In this document: positions 10,531-19,380 of the stretch, piece by piece
Position numbering within the stretch: position 1 is the stretch's first letter
Layout: every line of letters begins with the position of its first letter
DNA from: Pseudoflavonifractor sp902362925
Lineage (GTDB): Bacteria > Bacillota > Clostridia > Oscillospirales > Oscillospiraceae
NCBI GenBank assembly: GCA_902362925.1
Contig: CABIYL010000005.1
Length of the DNA: 64,000 nucleotides
Strand: one strand, 5' to 3'
Program-made: the position numbers and the translations under genes
Notes under the pieces: generated by a model
What the model was told of the DNA's origin: nothing
Databases searched by the model: none
Seen by the model: only the letters and a program-made list of their open reading frames with translations

Positions 10531-11790
10531 ATGCAGCGCCCCAAAAAACTGCCTCTGATGACATTTCTGGTGATCATGACCATCGGCATCGGATATGTAC
10601 AGCAGATGGCGCCGTCCCCTATCCTCAGCGTCCTGAGTGAATACTACCATCTGGCGGGGCAGGATGCCCTGCTTAACCTGTCGGTGTCCATCACCTTTCC
10701 CATGAGCATTGTGGCTTGCCTGGCCGGCGGTATTCTGGAGAGCCGGCTGGGCATCCGCAGACTCTACCTGGGCACCCAGATTTTTCTCACCGCAGGCGTG
10801 CTGCTCAACTTCTGGTCCCCGACCTATCTCATGTTCCTGGCAGCCCGCAGCATATACTCCATTGGCTTTGGCCTGGCCATTCCGTTCATCGGCTCCGCCA
10901 TTATGAACTGGTACACCGGCAGGGCCAGAGATACCATGAATACCCTCAACGGCATGTTCCCCTTTATCGGCACGGTCATCAGCTTTGCACTGATGCTCCC
11001 TCTGTCCAACCTGCTGGGCTCCTGGAAAGTGGCCATGGGCATCTGGGGTGTGGTGCTGCTGGTGCTGCTGGCGGTGTGGCTGGTGTGCATCCGGGCGGCG
11101 GATATTCCCCAGAGCGCCGCGGTGGAGCTGCCGGAGCGGGGCATCTACCGCAGCCTGTGGAGGCGGAAGAATATCAAGCTGCTCTGCCTGGTATTTGTCA
11201 TGGACTTCTTCTGCTACTCCTACATGGTGGTGGTGCTCCCCACCCTCATCGCCGAAGGGGGCGGCATGGACCCCGCTGTGGCCAACCTGTGCGCCGCCCT
11301 GGCCTTCCCCCTCATCGGTCTGGCGGGCAGCATCCTGGGCGGCGCGGTGATGTCCAGAACCGGTCGAAGAAAGCCCATTCTCATTGTGGGTCAGATTCTC
11401 AAATTTGCGGGCGTGACCGTCCTCATCTCCACGGTGAGCTTCAGCGTACCCCTGGCCCTGGCGGGCACCGCCATCTACGGCATCGGAAACGGCATGTGGA
11501 TGCCCGTGCTCTACACCATGTGCATGGAGCTCAAGGACATGACCCCCAGCCGCTCCGGCGCGGCCTTTGCTCTCTTTAACGCATGCGCATTTCTCTCAGG
11601 CTTTGTCTCTCCCACCATCGGCGGCTGGCTCACCACCTTCCTCACCGGCATCGCCCCCGTGGCCGACGCGGTGGCGGCCCACGCCTTTGGCCTGAAATGG
11701 AGCCTGTTCCTGTTCGGATTTGTGAACCTGATCTCGTTTGTTGTGGGTTTCTTCCTGGACGAGACCCACCCCGGCGGCGCGGATACATAA
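10531..11790 (+). CDS. MFS transporter (CynX/NimT-like)
   Basis: A 419-residue major facilitator protein with about 12 hydrophobic segments and a cytoplasmic loop near the middle (RAADIPQSAAVELPERG...RSLWRRKN). It probably moves a small anionic or amide substrate. The MSRTGRRKPIL stretch after helix 8 matches the family loop motif. The ATG at 10531 follows AGAAGAAGGAGGAAT; an earlier in-frame start would add a basic, non-family extension. It is followed 41 bases later by the AraC regulator, so the two may be one operon. Substrate unknown; it may import the compound degraded by the cluster. Confidence 0.85.
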   Translation: MQRPKKLPLMTFLVIMTIGIGYVQQMAPSPILSVLSEYYHLAGQDALLNLSVSITFPMSIVACLAGGILESRLGIRRLYLGTQIFLTAGVLLNFWSPTYLMFLAARSIYSIGFGLAIPFIGSAIMNWYTGRARDTMNTLNGMFPFIGTVISFALMLPLSNLLGSWKVAMGIWGVVLLVLLAVWLVCIRAADIPQSAAVELPERGIYRSLWRRKNIKLLCLVFVMDFFCYSYMVVVLPTLIAEGGGMDPAVANLCAALAFPLIGLAGSILGGAVMSRTGRRKPILIVGQILKFAGVTVLISTVSFSVPLALAGTAIYGIGNGMWMPVLYTMCMELKDMTPSRSGAAFALFNACAFLSGFVSPTIGGWLTTFLTGIAPVADAVAAHAFGLKWSLFLFGFVNLISFVVGFFLDETHPGGADT

Positions 11791-11831
11791 GCGCGCATGG
11801 AAAGACACTGTGACTGTAAGGAGGATATAGT

Positions 11832-12659
11832 ATGAGCACCATGCCTGTCGTTTCGGATCAGAACATTGCGCCTCTTCAGCCTGAGCTGTCCCGGCAGCTG
11901 CGATACAACGAACGCCTCCTGACCTGGAATCCTTATTCCAAGAAAAACCTGGCGCTGTGCTATCAGTTCCAGACCGGCGGAAGCAGCACGCCTGTGCGCC
12001 TCATTCCCGACGCTTGCATTGATTTTCTCTTCCGGTGCGACCCCGGCGCCTCCGCTGCCGTGGTCAGCGGGCTTCAGACCGCGCCCCGGGAGCTGATACT
12101 GGAGCCCAACGCGGTCTATTTCGGTTTCAAGCCCTTCAGCCCCAAGGGGATGCGCGCCCTGCGCACGGACTGGCAGGAGCTGGTGGACCAGTGCATCTCC
12201 CTGGGAGAGGACTGTCCCGACGCCGAGTGGGTGGTGGAAAAGCTGTCCGCCAGCGCCACCTTTGACGAGCGGGTGGGCATTGTGGCGGAGTTTGCCAAGC
12301 GGCAGCTGGCCGACCCGGAGTACACCCCCGACTTTGTGGAGTACTCCGAGCTGCAGCTCTGCCAGGCCAGAGGCAACATCCGTATGGACTCCATCAGCGA
12401 CTATACCGGCTACACCGGCCGCTACTGCCGGGAGAAGTTCAAGGAGGCCCACGGCATCTCCATCAAGAACTACTCCTCCATCATGCGCTTCCAGAACGCG
12501 GTGCGCATGCTGGCCCGGAGCGGCGGCGAGGAAGGCCGTCTGTCCGATATCGTCTTTGACAACGGCTATTTTGACCAGTCCCATCTCAACCGGGAGTTCC
12601 GCCGCTTCTCCGGCGTCACGCCTCTGCGCTACCGGCGGGAGATCCTCCAGACTCCGTAA
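11832..12659 (+). CDS. AraC family transcriptional regulator
   Basis: A 275-residue regulator. The C-terminal ~100 residues hold the two helix-turn-helix units of AraC proteins, with the signature LSDIVFDNGYFDQSHLNREF and FSGVTPLRYRR. The N-terminal part (LIPDACIDFLFRCDP and PNAVYFGFKPFSP) resembles the DUF6597-type sensing domain of some AraC proteins and would bind a ligand. AAGGAGG precedes the ATG. It lies between the MFS gene and the aldehyde dehydrogenase operon and is a candidate activator of both. A terminator-like hairpin follows. Confidence 0.88.
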   Translation: MSTMPVVSDQNIAPLQPELSRQLRYNERLLTWNPYSKKNLALCYQFQTGGSSTPVRLIPDACIDFLFRCDPGASAAVVSGLQTAPRELILEPNAVYFGFKPFSPKGMRALRTDWQELVDQCISLGEDCPDAEWVVEKLSASATFDERVGIVAEFAKRQLADPEYTPDFVEYSELQLCQARGNIRMDSISDYTGYTGRYCREKFKEAHGISIKNYSSIMRFQNAVRMLARSGGEEGRLSDIVFDNGYFDQSHLNREFRRFSGVTPLRYRREILQTP

Positions 12660-12717
12660 CAAACAAAATGTCATCCCTTCTCAGGCGGGCGCCACACCGT
12701 CCGCCGCCACACACTCC

Positions 12718-12762
12718 ATACCGTCCCGGCTGTGTTCAGCTGGGACGGTATGTTGCATTTTT
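12718..12762 (+). terminator. Terminator-like hairpin after the AraC gene
   Basis: A 15-bp stem with one mismatch (12718-12732 with 12737-12751) closes a TGTT loop and is followed by GTTGCATTTTT. It separates the MFS-AraC unit from the aldehyde dehydrogenase operon. Confidence 0.65.
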
Positions 12763-12838
12763 CACAAATATTTGCCTGTATACCGTGGTTTTGTGTTCCG
12801 GTTTGTACAATAAGAACCCCTATTTGCGGTGATACACT
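12760..12838 (+). promoter_or_regulatory. Control region of the aldehyde dehydrogenase operon
   Basis: A possible extended -10, TGATACACT (TACACT at 12833-12838), lies 30 bases before the ATG. There is no convincing -35. Instead, the palindrome TTGTACAA at 12803-12810 occupies the -35 side, where a class II activator would bind. A copy of TTTCACAAATATTT is at 12760-12773. This suggests activator-dependent transcription. Confidence 0.45.
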
Positions 12839-12868
12839 GGTTTCATCAAACAAAAGGAGGTCCTTTTT

Positions 12869-14245
12869 ATGGACAATCAGGAACTGGTATCCCAGCTCGT
12901 ATCCAACGCCCGCAAGGCCCTTGCTGAGTTCGAGAAGTACAACCAGGAGCAGGTGGACGCCTGCGTCAAGGCCGTGCTGGTGGCCTTCGGCGAGCACGCC
13001 GAGGAGCTGGCCCGAGAGACCGTAGAGGAGACCCGCCTGGGCGACCTGACCTCCAAAATCGGAAAGAACTCCGGCTCTCCCGACGGCATCTGGTACGCCC
13101 TGAAGGACAAGAAGTCGGTGGGCATCATCGGCTACGACGAGGAGCAGCACCTGGCCTATGTGGCCAAGCCCAAGGGCATCCTGTGCTCCGTGGCCCCCTG
13201 CACCAACCCCAACGTCACCGCCGTCTTCAACGCCGCCTACGCCCTCAAGGGCCGCAACGTGCTCATTGTGGCACCCCATCCCCGTGCCAAGAAGACCACC
13301 CTCCACACCGTCCAGATTATGAACGAGGCCCTGGCCAAGCTGGGCGCCCCCGAGAACCTGCTCCAGTGCATTGAGGAGCCCTCCATTGAGTGCACCCAGC
13401 TGCTGATGCAGAACTCCGACGTCATCATCGCCACCGGCGGCGCCGGCATGGTCCGCTCGGCCTACTCCTCCGGCCATCCCGCCTTCGGCGTGGGCCCCGG
13501 CAACGTGCAGACCATCATCGACAAGGGCTTTGACTACAAGGAGGCCGCCGAGCAGATCGTGGCCGGCCGCAGCTATGACAACGGCCTTATCTGCGCGGGC
13601 AACCAGTCCGCCATCTACCCCGCCTGCGACGAGGCCGAGTTCCTCGCCGCCATGAAGGACGCCGGCGCCTACTATGTCTCCGACCCCGACACCGTCCAGA
13701 AGTTCCGCACCGCCCTCTTCCCCGACGGACGCCACATCAACTCCAAGCTGGTGGGCCAGTACCCCAAGGACATCGCCGAGGCCGCCGGTGTGGAGATCCC
13801 CGAGTGGACCCGCATCATCCTCCTGAAGGTGGACAAGGCCAACGCCGGTGAAAAGGACGCCCTGTGCGCCGAGAAGATGTGCCCCGTGACCATCGCCATC
13901 GCGGTGGACTCCTTCGAGGAAGGCCTGGCCGTGGCCAAGGCCAACCTGCTCTATGAGGGCGCCGGCCACTCCGCCGTTGTCCACACCTATGACCAGAAGA
14001 AGGCCGAGCAGGCCGGCGTGGAGCTGCCCGTGTCCCGCCTGCTGGTCAACCAGCCCGGTATCTTCGCCGCCAACCCCGCTCTGGCCAACGGCTTCAACCC
14101 CACCTCCACCCTGGGCTGCGGTTCCTGGGGCAACAACTCCATCTCCGAGAACCTGACCTATGAGCACCTCATCAACATCTCCCGCATTGGATGGATGAAG
14201 GACCCGGATCAGATCCCCACCCACGACCAGATCTGGGCCGACTGA
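12869..14245 (+). CDS. CoA-acylating aldehyde dehydrogenase (EutE/SucD-like)
   Basis: A 458-residue enzyme of the acylating aldehyde dehydrogenase group: aldehyde + CoA + NAD(P)+ to acyl-CoA. Cys242 in NGLICAGNQS is the expected catalytic cysteine, and the NAD-binding part shows GVGPGNVQ. Length and the absence of an alcohol dehydrogenase domain fit single-domain EutE, SucD or SauS-type enzymes rather than AdhE. AAGGAGGTCC precedes the ATG. It is the first gene of a run with the amidohydrolase, ptb, buk and OFA transporter, so its acyl-CoA product probably goes to Ptb-Buk. The aldehyde substrate is not identifiable; succinate semialdehyde, sulfoacetaldehyde and short-chain aldehydes are all possible. 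Confidence 0.88.
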   Translation: MDNQELVSQLVSNARKALAEFEKYNQEQVDACVKAVLVAFGEHAEELARETVEETRLGDLTSKIGKNSGSPDGIWYALKDKKSVGIIGYDEEQHLAYVAKPKGILCSVAPCTNPNVTAVFNAAYALKGRNVLIVAPHPRAKKTTLHTVQIMNEALAKLGAPENLLQCIEEPSIECTQLLMQNSDVIIATGGAGMVRSAYSSGHPAFGVGPGNVQTIIDKGFDYKEAAEQIVAGRSYDNGLICAGNQSAIYPACDEAEFLAAMKDAGAYYVSDPDTVQKFRTALFPDGRHINSKLVGQYPKDIAEAAGVEIPEWTRIILLKVDKANAGEKDALCAEKMCPVTIAIAVDSFEEGLAVAKANLLYEGAGHSAVVHTYDQKKAEQAGVELPVSRLLVNQPGIFAANPALANGFNPTSTLGCGSWGNNSISENLTYEHLINISRIGWMKDPDQIPTHDQIWAD

Positions 14246-14267
14246 GTCTGCGCGCTGCGCCGGCTCC

Positions 14268-14289
14268 GGCGGGGGCGGGTGCCCCCGCC
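14268..14289 (+). repeat. Intercistronic GC hairpin
   Basis: A 9-bp perfect stem GGCGGGGGC / GCCCCCGCC around GGGT, just upstream of the amidohydrolase. It has no T-tract, so it is more likely an mRNA-stabilising or processing hairpin than a terminator. Confidence 0.5.
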
Positions 14290-14315
14290 GCACTATATTT
14301 GAGAGGTGTCACATT

Positions 14316-16004
14316 ATGGCAGCAGTGAAAGCTGATCTCGTCATCAAAAATGGCAAAATTGCCACCGTGGACAAGAACTTCACCTATGTGGAGGCCGTGG
14401 CCACCAGGGGAGGCTGGATCATCGACCGGGGCACCAACGCCGAGATGGAGGCCTATATCGGCCCGGACACCCAGGTCATCGATGCCGGCGGCAGGCTGGT
14501 TCTGCCCGGCGCCAACGACTCCCACATGCACGCCGTCCACACCGGCTACACCCTGTCGCCCACCTTCCTGGACTTCTCCGGCCCCGAGTACGACTCCATG
14601 GATAAGATTCTCTCCAAGCTGAAGAAGGCCTGCGACGAGGCCGCCCCCGGCCAGTGGGTGTTCGGCTGCGGCTTTGTGGACAGCAACATCAAGGAGCTGG
14701 CCGCTGAGAACCGCATCATGAACCGCTGGGACCTGGACCCCGTGTCCCCCAATGTGCCTGTGGCCATGACCGATTTCTCCCTCCACTCCATGGTCTGCAA
14801 CTCCAAGGCCCTTGAGGTGGCGGGCATTGACAAAAACTACCCCGAAATCCCTGCCAGCGTGGGCATGATCGACCGGGATGAGAACGGCGAGCCTGTGGGC
14901 CGCTTCCACGAGTGGGGCGCCCAGAATCTGCTGTGCGAGAAGTGCCCCATCCTCACCGACGCCGAGCTGGAGGACGCCATCCGCCGGGTACAGCACGCCC
15001 TCAACGAGCAGGGCATCACCTCCCACACCGACATTCTGGGCGAGGGCGGCGAGCACGTGTTCCGCGGCACCTGGGGCACCCGTCCCATCCACATCTATGA
15101 GAAGATGGCTGAGCGGGGTGAGCTGACCGCCCGTGTGTCCATCGCCTATTTCTCCGCCATCGGCGGCGAGGAGAGCTATGACTCCATCATCCGGGGCACC
15201 GAGCGGGTTCCCGCCAGCATCCCCGAGTTCAAGGACAGAAACTGGGTCAAGGGCGACGCCATCAAGTTCTTTGTGGACCTGGGCGGCCCCACCTGGCAGC
15301 GCAAGGGCATCCGGCCCGAGGGCTCCTTCGTCACCGCCTGGGGCCTGGATGAGGACACCCTCATTGAGGAGGTCCAGCGCACCATCATTGAGCTCCACCG
15401 CATGGGCTGGCAGGTGTGCATCCACTCCTGCGGCGGCGGCTCCATGGACGCCTGCATCGAGGGCCTGGCCAAGGCCAACCAGCTCTACCCCGGCAAGGAC
15501 CTGCGCCACTTCCTCATCCACTGCGACGACACCACCAAGGAGGCCGCCGCAAAGATGGTGAAGAACGGCATCCTGGCCGCCATCCAGCCCACCGCCGCCA
15601 ACATCGTCTTTGGCTGGAACACCCCCGTCCTCACCGACAAGGAGGAGATCTTCAACTACCAGGCCTACACCGACCTGGGCGCCTGCCTCACCGGCGGCTC
15701 CGACTCCACCTGCTTCTCCATGAACTGGCGGCAAGGCATGCAGTTCTGCATGACCCGCACCACCGCCGACGGCTACTGTGCCCGGCCCGACCTGGCCATG
15801 AAGCGGGAGGACGCCATCCGCATGTACACCATCAACGGCGCCTATCAGGAGCACATGGAGCATGTCCGCGGCTCCATCGAGGTCAACAAGGTGGCCGACT
15901 TCCAGATTCTCGACACCGACATCATGACCTGCCCCGTCACTGAAATCGGCTCCTCCAAGGTGGTCATGACCATCTGCGGCGGCAAGGTGGTCTACCAGGC
16001 CTGA
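14316..16004 (+). CDS. YtcJ-like amidohydrolase (amidohydrolase family 3)
   Basis: A 562-residue metal-dependent hydrolase. The N-terminal beta-sandwich ADLVIKNGKIATVDK is followed by the metal-binding DSHMH (about residue 68). Later barrel signatures are the His of CIHSCGGGS (near 370), HCDD (near 396) and the metal Asp of GGSDS (near 465). The family cleaves C-N bonds, for example N-substituted formamides. In this operon it may release an amine or alcohol from an amide before the dehydrogenase steps, which is an inference. GAGAGG precedes the ATG. No signal peptide, so it is cytoplasmic. A terminator-like hairpin follows it. Confidence 0.85.
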   Translation: MAAVKADLVIKNGKIATVDKNFTYVEAVATRGGWIIDRGTNAEMEAYIGPDTQVIDAGGRLVLPGANDSHMHAVHTGYTLSPTFLDFSGPEYDSMDKILSKLKKACDEAAPGQWVFGCGFVDSNIKELAAENRIMNRWDLDPVSPNVPVAMTDFSLHSMVCNSKALEVAGIDKNYPEIPASVGMIDRDENGEPVGRFHEWGAQNLLCEKCPILTDAELEDAIRRVQHALNEQGITSHTDILGEGGEHVFRGTWGTRPIHIYEKMAERGELTARVSIAYFSAIGGEESYDSIIRGTERVPASIPEFKDRNWVKGDAIKFFVDLGGPTWQRKGIRPEGSFVTAWGLDEDTLIEEVQRTIIELHRMGWQVCIHSCGGGSMDACIEGLAKANQLYPGKDLRHFLIHCDDTTKEAAAKMVKNGILAAIQPTAANIVFGWNTPVLTDKEEIFNYQAYTDLGACLTGGSDSTCFSMNWRQGMQFCMTRTTADGYCARPDLAMKREDAIRMYTINGAYQEHMEHVRGSIEVNKVADFQILDTDIMTCPVTEIGSSKVVMTICGGKVVYQA

Positions 16005-16024
16005 GCATCTCTGCTTTTCCCATG

Positions 16025-16074
16025 GGCGGGCGGCTGCTCTCATCTCTCCGGCCGCCCGCCTCACTCCTTTTTTT
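16025..16074 (+). terminator. Terminator or attenuator between amidohydrolase and ptb
   Basis: A 10-bp GC stem (16025-16034 with 16051-16060) is followed after eight bases by a run of seven Ts. Partial termination here would lower ptb-buk expression relative to the first two genes. Confidence 0.6.
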
Positions 16075-16114
16075 AACCCCCTGCGGGCATTTCTGACAGA
16101 ATGGAGACTGCAAT

Positions 16115-17023
16115 ATGATTTTTACCAGTTTTGAAGGGCTTGTGGCCCACGCCAAGGCCCATGTGAAGGCCCGCCGGGTGGTGGTGGCCGCCGCCCAGGA
16201 CGAGCACACCCTGGAAGCTGTGATGAAGGTCCGGGCCGAGGGCATTGTGGTCCCGGTTCTGGTGGGCGATAAGGCAAAAATCCAGGAGATTTTTGCCAAA
16301 ATGGGGGAGAGCGTCCCCGAAGAGGACCTGTACGACGCCCCTGAGTTCGCCGACTCCGCCGCACTGTCCGTCCGCCTGGTGCGGGAGGGCAAGGCCCACT
16401 TCATCATGAAGGGCAAGCTGGACACCTCCGACATCCTCCGGGCCGTGGTCAACAAGGAGCACGGTCTGGGCCAGGGCCGCACCATGAGCCACATGGCCAT
16501 CAACCAGCTTCCCGCCTATCACAAGCTGCTGGTCACCACCGACGGCGGCATGCTCCTGGCGCCCACCCTGGCGCAGAAGAAGGACGTTATCCTCAACGCC
16601 GTGGAGGCCCTCCGTGCCCTGGGCTACGAAGAGCCCAAGGTGGGCGTGCTGGCCGCCGCCGAGAAGGTCAACCCCAAGTCCGTGGACTCCACCGACGCTG
16701 CCGCCCTCAAGGAGATGTGGCAGGCGGGCGAGCTGCCCGGCTGCATCGTGGAGGGTCCCATCTCCTTTGACCTGGCCATGGTAAAGGAGCGGGCGGTCAC
16801 AAAGGGGTATGACAGCCCCTGCGCCGGCGACTGCGACATCCTGGTGGTGCCCAACATTACCGCCGGCAATATTCTGGGCAAGTCCCTGGTGGAGATGGCG
16901 GGCGCCAAGATGGCCGGCCTGGTGGTGGGCGCCAAATGCCCCATCGTGGTCACCAGCCGCGGCTCCTCCTCCGAGGAGAAGTACAACGCCCTGTGCCTGG
17001 CCGCGTCCATGACCCAGGACTGA
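16115..17023 (+). CDS. ptb: Phosphate acyltransferase (phosphate butyryltransferase, Ptb)
   Basis: A 302-residue enzyme of the phosphate acetyl/butyryltransferase family: acyl-CoA + Pi to acyl-phosphate + CoA. Typical segments are HFIMKGKLDTSDILRAV (near 95), VTTDGGM (near 130), GVLAAAEKVNP (near 175) and the C-terminal ITAGNILGKSLVEMAGAKMAGLVVG. Length matches Ptb, not the longer Pta. It is 14 bases upstream of butyrate kinase, so acyl-phosphate is passed on to make ATP. A GGAG motif lies about ten bases before the ATG. The acyl group need not be butyryl, because these enzymes accept branched and other short acyl-CoAs. Confidence 0.92.
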   Translation: MIFTSFEGLVAHAKAHVKARRVVVAAAQDEHTLEAVMKVRAEGIVVPVLVGDKAKIQEIFAKMGESVPEEDLYDAPEFADSAALSVRLVREGKAHFIMKGKLDTSDILRAVVNKEHGLGQGRTMSHMAINQLPAYHKLLVTTDGGMLLAPTLAQKKDVILNAVEALRALGYEEPKVGVLAAAEKVNPKSVDSTDAAALKEMWQAGELPGCIVEGPISFDLAMVKERAVTKGYDSPCAGDCDILVVPNITAGNILGKSLVEMAGAKMAGLVVGAKCPIVVTSRGSSSEEKYNALCLAASMTQD

Positions 17024-17037
17024 GAGAGGAGAACCAA

Positions 17038-18114
17038 ATGGAACGAATTCTTGTCATCAACCCCGGCTCCACCTCCACCAAGATCGCGGTCTATGAGGAC
17101 GAGAATCCCCTCTTCGTCAAGACCATCAACCACAGCAAGGAGGAGCTGGCCCCCTTTAAAGAGCCCTTTGACCAGTACGAGTACCGCCGGGACCTGGTGC
17201 TGCGCACCATGGAGGAGAACGGCGTGACCAGAGACACCCTCACCGCCGTGGTCTCCCGGGGCGGCCTGCTGCCTCCGGTCCGCTCCGGCGCCTACGAGAT
17301 CAACGACGACATGATCTGGCAGCTCCACTACCGCCCGGAGAATGAGCACGCCTCCAACCTGGGCGCCCCCATCGCCAAGTCCATTGCCGACGAGCTGGGC
17401 CTCAAGTCCTACGTCTACGACCCCGTCACGGTGGATGAGATGACCCCCATCGCCAAGGTGGCCGGCCTGCCCGAGACGCGGCGCAAGAGCCTGGGCCATC
17501 CCCTGAACATGCGGGCCATCGCCCATAAGTACGCCAAGGATAACCACACCGAGTATGAGAAGCTCACCCTGATTGTGGCCCATCTGGGCGGCGGGATTAC
17601 CATCTCCCTGCACCAGAACGGCAGAATGATCGACCTCATCTCCGATGAGGAAGGGCCCTTCTCCCCCGAGCGGACCGGCGGACTTCCCACCTTCCAGACC
17701 CTGAAGCTGGCGGCGGAGTCGGGCAAGAGCTTTAAGGAGCTGTACAACTATGTCAAGAAGCAGGGCGGCCTGATGGGCCACCTGGGCACCAACGACGGCC
17801 GGGAGGTAGAGCGGCGGATCGCCGACGGAGACGAGCACGCCGCCCTGGTCTATGAGGCCATGGCCCACAACATTGCCAAGCACGTCGGAGCGCTGGCTAC
17901 CGTGGTCCACGGCGAGGTGGATGCCATTCTGATCACCGGCGGCGTGGCCCACTCCAGGATGATCACCGACTGGATTACCCAGCGGGTGTCCTTCATCGCC
18001 CCGGTCCATGTCTACGCGGGCGAGAACGAAATGGAATCCCTGGCCACCGGTGTGCTCCGGGTCCTGCGGGGCCAGGAGCAGGCCCGCACCTTTACAAAGG
18101 TGGAAGATCTGTGA
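17038..18114 (+). CDS. buk: Butyrate kinase family acyl kinase
   Basis: A 358-residue ASKHA-fold kinase: acyl-phosphate + ADP to carboxylate + ATP. N-terminal NPGSTSTKIAVYEDE is the phosphate-binding loop, VSRGGLLPP and VAHLGGGITIS are family blocks, and HNIAKHVGALATVVHGEVDAILITGG is the C-terminal signature. Length is standard. GAGAGGAG precedes the ATG. Its TGA overlaps the ATG of the OFA transporter, so they are translationally coupled: ATP is made and the acid product probably leaves (or the substrate enters) through that transporter. Confidence 0.93.
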   Translation: MERILVINPGSTSTKIAVYEDENPLFVKTINHSKEELAPFKEPFDQYEYRRDLVLRTMEENGVTRDTLTAVVSRGGLLPPVRSGAYEINDDMIWQLHYRPENEHASNLGAPIAKSIADELGLKSYVYDPVTVDEMTPIAKVAGLPETRRKSLGHPLNMRAIAHKYAKDNHTEYEKLTLIVAHLGGGITISLHQNGRMIDLISDEEGPFSPERTGGLPTFQTLKLAAESGKSFKELYNYVKKQGGLMGHLGTNDGREVERRIADGDEHAALVYEAMAHNIAKHVGALATVVHGEVDAILITGGVAHSRMITDWITQRVSFIAPVHVYAGENEMESLATGVLRVLRGQEQARTFTKVEDL

Positions 18115-19322
18115 TGGAGACGAAAGCGGTATCCGGCGCCATGCGGTGGATTTACGCCGCGGTGGGCCTGGTGGTGCTCCTCTTCGCCGGGTTTGTGTAC
18201 GGCTGGAGCGTGTTCGCCGCCCCAATCGGGGCGGATTTCCCCCAGTGGAGCGCGGCACAGCTGTCCCTCACCTTCACCATCTGCATGGCCTTCTTCTGCC
18301 TGGGCGGTTTCGCCGCAGGCAATCTGTCCAAGCGAATTCCCGTGCGGGTCAACGTCCTCATCTCCGCAGCCCTGTTTCTGGTGGGCTTCTTCCTGGTCTC
18401 CCGGGCCAACTCCCTGCCCATGCTCTATGTGAGCTACGGCGTGCTGTGCGGCACGGCCTCCGGCTTTGCCTACAACTCGGTGATGAGCACCATGACCAAG
18501 TGGTTTCCCAACAACCAGGGGCTCATCTCCGGCGTGCTGCTGATGGGGTTTGGCTCCAGCAGCATGGTGCTGGGCGCCCTCTTTGACGCCATGACCCCGG
18601 CCGAGACGGGAGCCTGGCGGCAGACCTTTCTGATTATGGGCGTTGTGATGGCGGTGGTCATCGGCGTGGGCGCCCTGTTCTTCCGGCTGCCTCCTCCCGC
18701 AGCCCCCACCCAAGGGACTCAGAGCGCCAGCGGGCCCGATATCCCCCCGGCCCGCATGGTCCGTACCCCCAGCTTTTGGTGCTTCTTCCTGTGGGCTGTC
18801 CTCATCAGCGGCATCGGCCTGGCCATCATCTCCCAGGCCAAGCCCTTTGCTGCGGCGGTTGGTCCCGGCGTGGACGCGGGCGTCATCACCCTGGTGGTGG
18901 GCTTTATCTCCATCTGCAACGGCCTGGGCCGGGTCCTCTTCGGCGGCCTGTTTGACAAGCTGGGCTGGAAGCTGACCATGACCGCCGTCAATGTGGTGAG
19001 TCTGGCGGGGGTGGTGGTGCTCATGGCCGCCCTGTTTACCCACAGCTTCCCCCTGGTGGTAGCCGGATTCATCATCACCGGCCTGGGGTACGGCGGTGCG
19101 CCCACCATGGGCTCCGCTGTCATCAGCAGCTTCTTCGGCCAGAAGAATTACCCCGTCAACTTCTCCATCAGCAACATGAACCTGCTGGTGGCGTCCTTCG
19201 CAGGCACCGCCGCAGGTGCCCTGTACGACGCCAGCCAGAACTATGTCAGCACTCTGGTGGCCCTGGCCGGGTGCTCGGTTGTGGCCTTTGCCGTGATGCT
19301 GTGCATCCGGCGGCCCAAATAA
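18114..19322 (+). CDS. OFA-type MFS transporter (oxalate/formate antiporter-like)
   Basis: A 402-residue, 12-helix transporter of the OFA group: first helix ends with FVYGWSVFAAPI, helix 2 is CLGGFAAGNLSKR, and MTKWFPNNQGLISGVLLMGFG is the family block near helices 4-5. OFA members exchange small carboxylates. The ATG at 18114 overlaps the buk stop (TGATG), preceded by AAAGGTGG inside buk; a GTG one codon earlier is an alternative. As the last gene of the operon it probably exports the carboxylic acid made by Ptb-Buk or imports the substrate. Confidence 0.85.
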   Translation: METKAVSGAMRWIYAAVGLVVLLFAGFVYGWSVFAAPIGADFPQWSAAQLSLTFTICMAFFCLGGFAAGNLSKRIPVRVNVLISAALFLVGFFLVSRANSLPMLYVSYGVLCGTASGFAYNSVMSTMTKWFPNNQGLISGVLLMGFGSSSMVLGALFDAMTPAETGAWRQTFLIMGVVMAVVIGVGALFFRLPPPAAPTQGTQSASGPDIPPARMVRTPSFWCFFLWAVLISGIGLAIISQAKPFAAAVGPGVDAGVITLVVGFISICNGLGRVLFGGLFDKLGWKLTMTAVNVVSLAGVVVLMAALFTHSFPLVVAGFIITGLGYGGAPTMGSAVISSFFGQKNYPVNFSISNMNLLVASFAGTAAGALYDASQNYVSTLVALAGCSVVAFAVMLCIRRPK

Positions 19323-19380
19323 CCGAACCGGTGGGACGATACCCTGGTCGCCGGCATGTCCAAACGGCAAAAGGCAGTCC

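Noticed and set aside
12671..16064. Two long minus-strand open frames antisense to the aldehyde dehydrogenase and amidohydrolase
   Set aside because: Same low-complexity antisense pattern as over ppdK; the plus-strand genes have catalytic motifs and ribosome sites.
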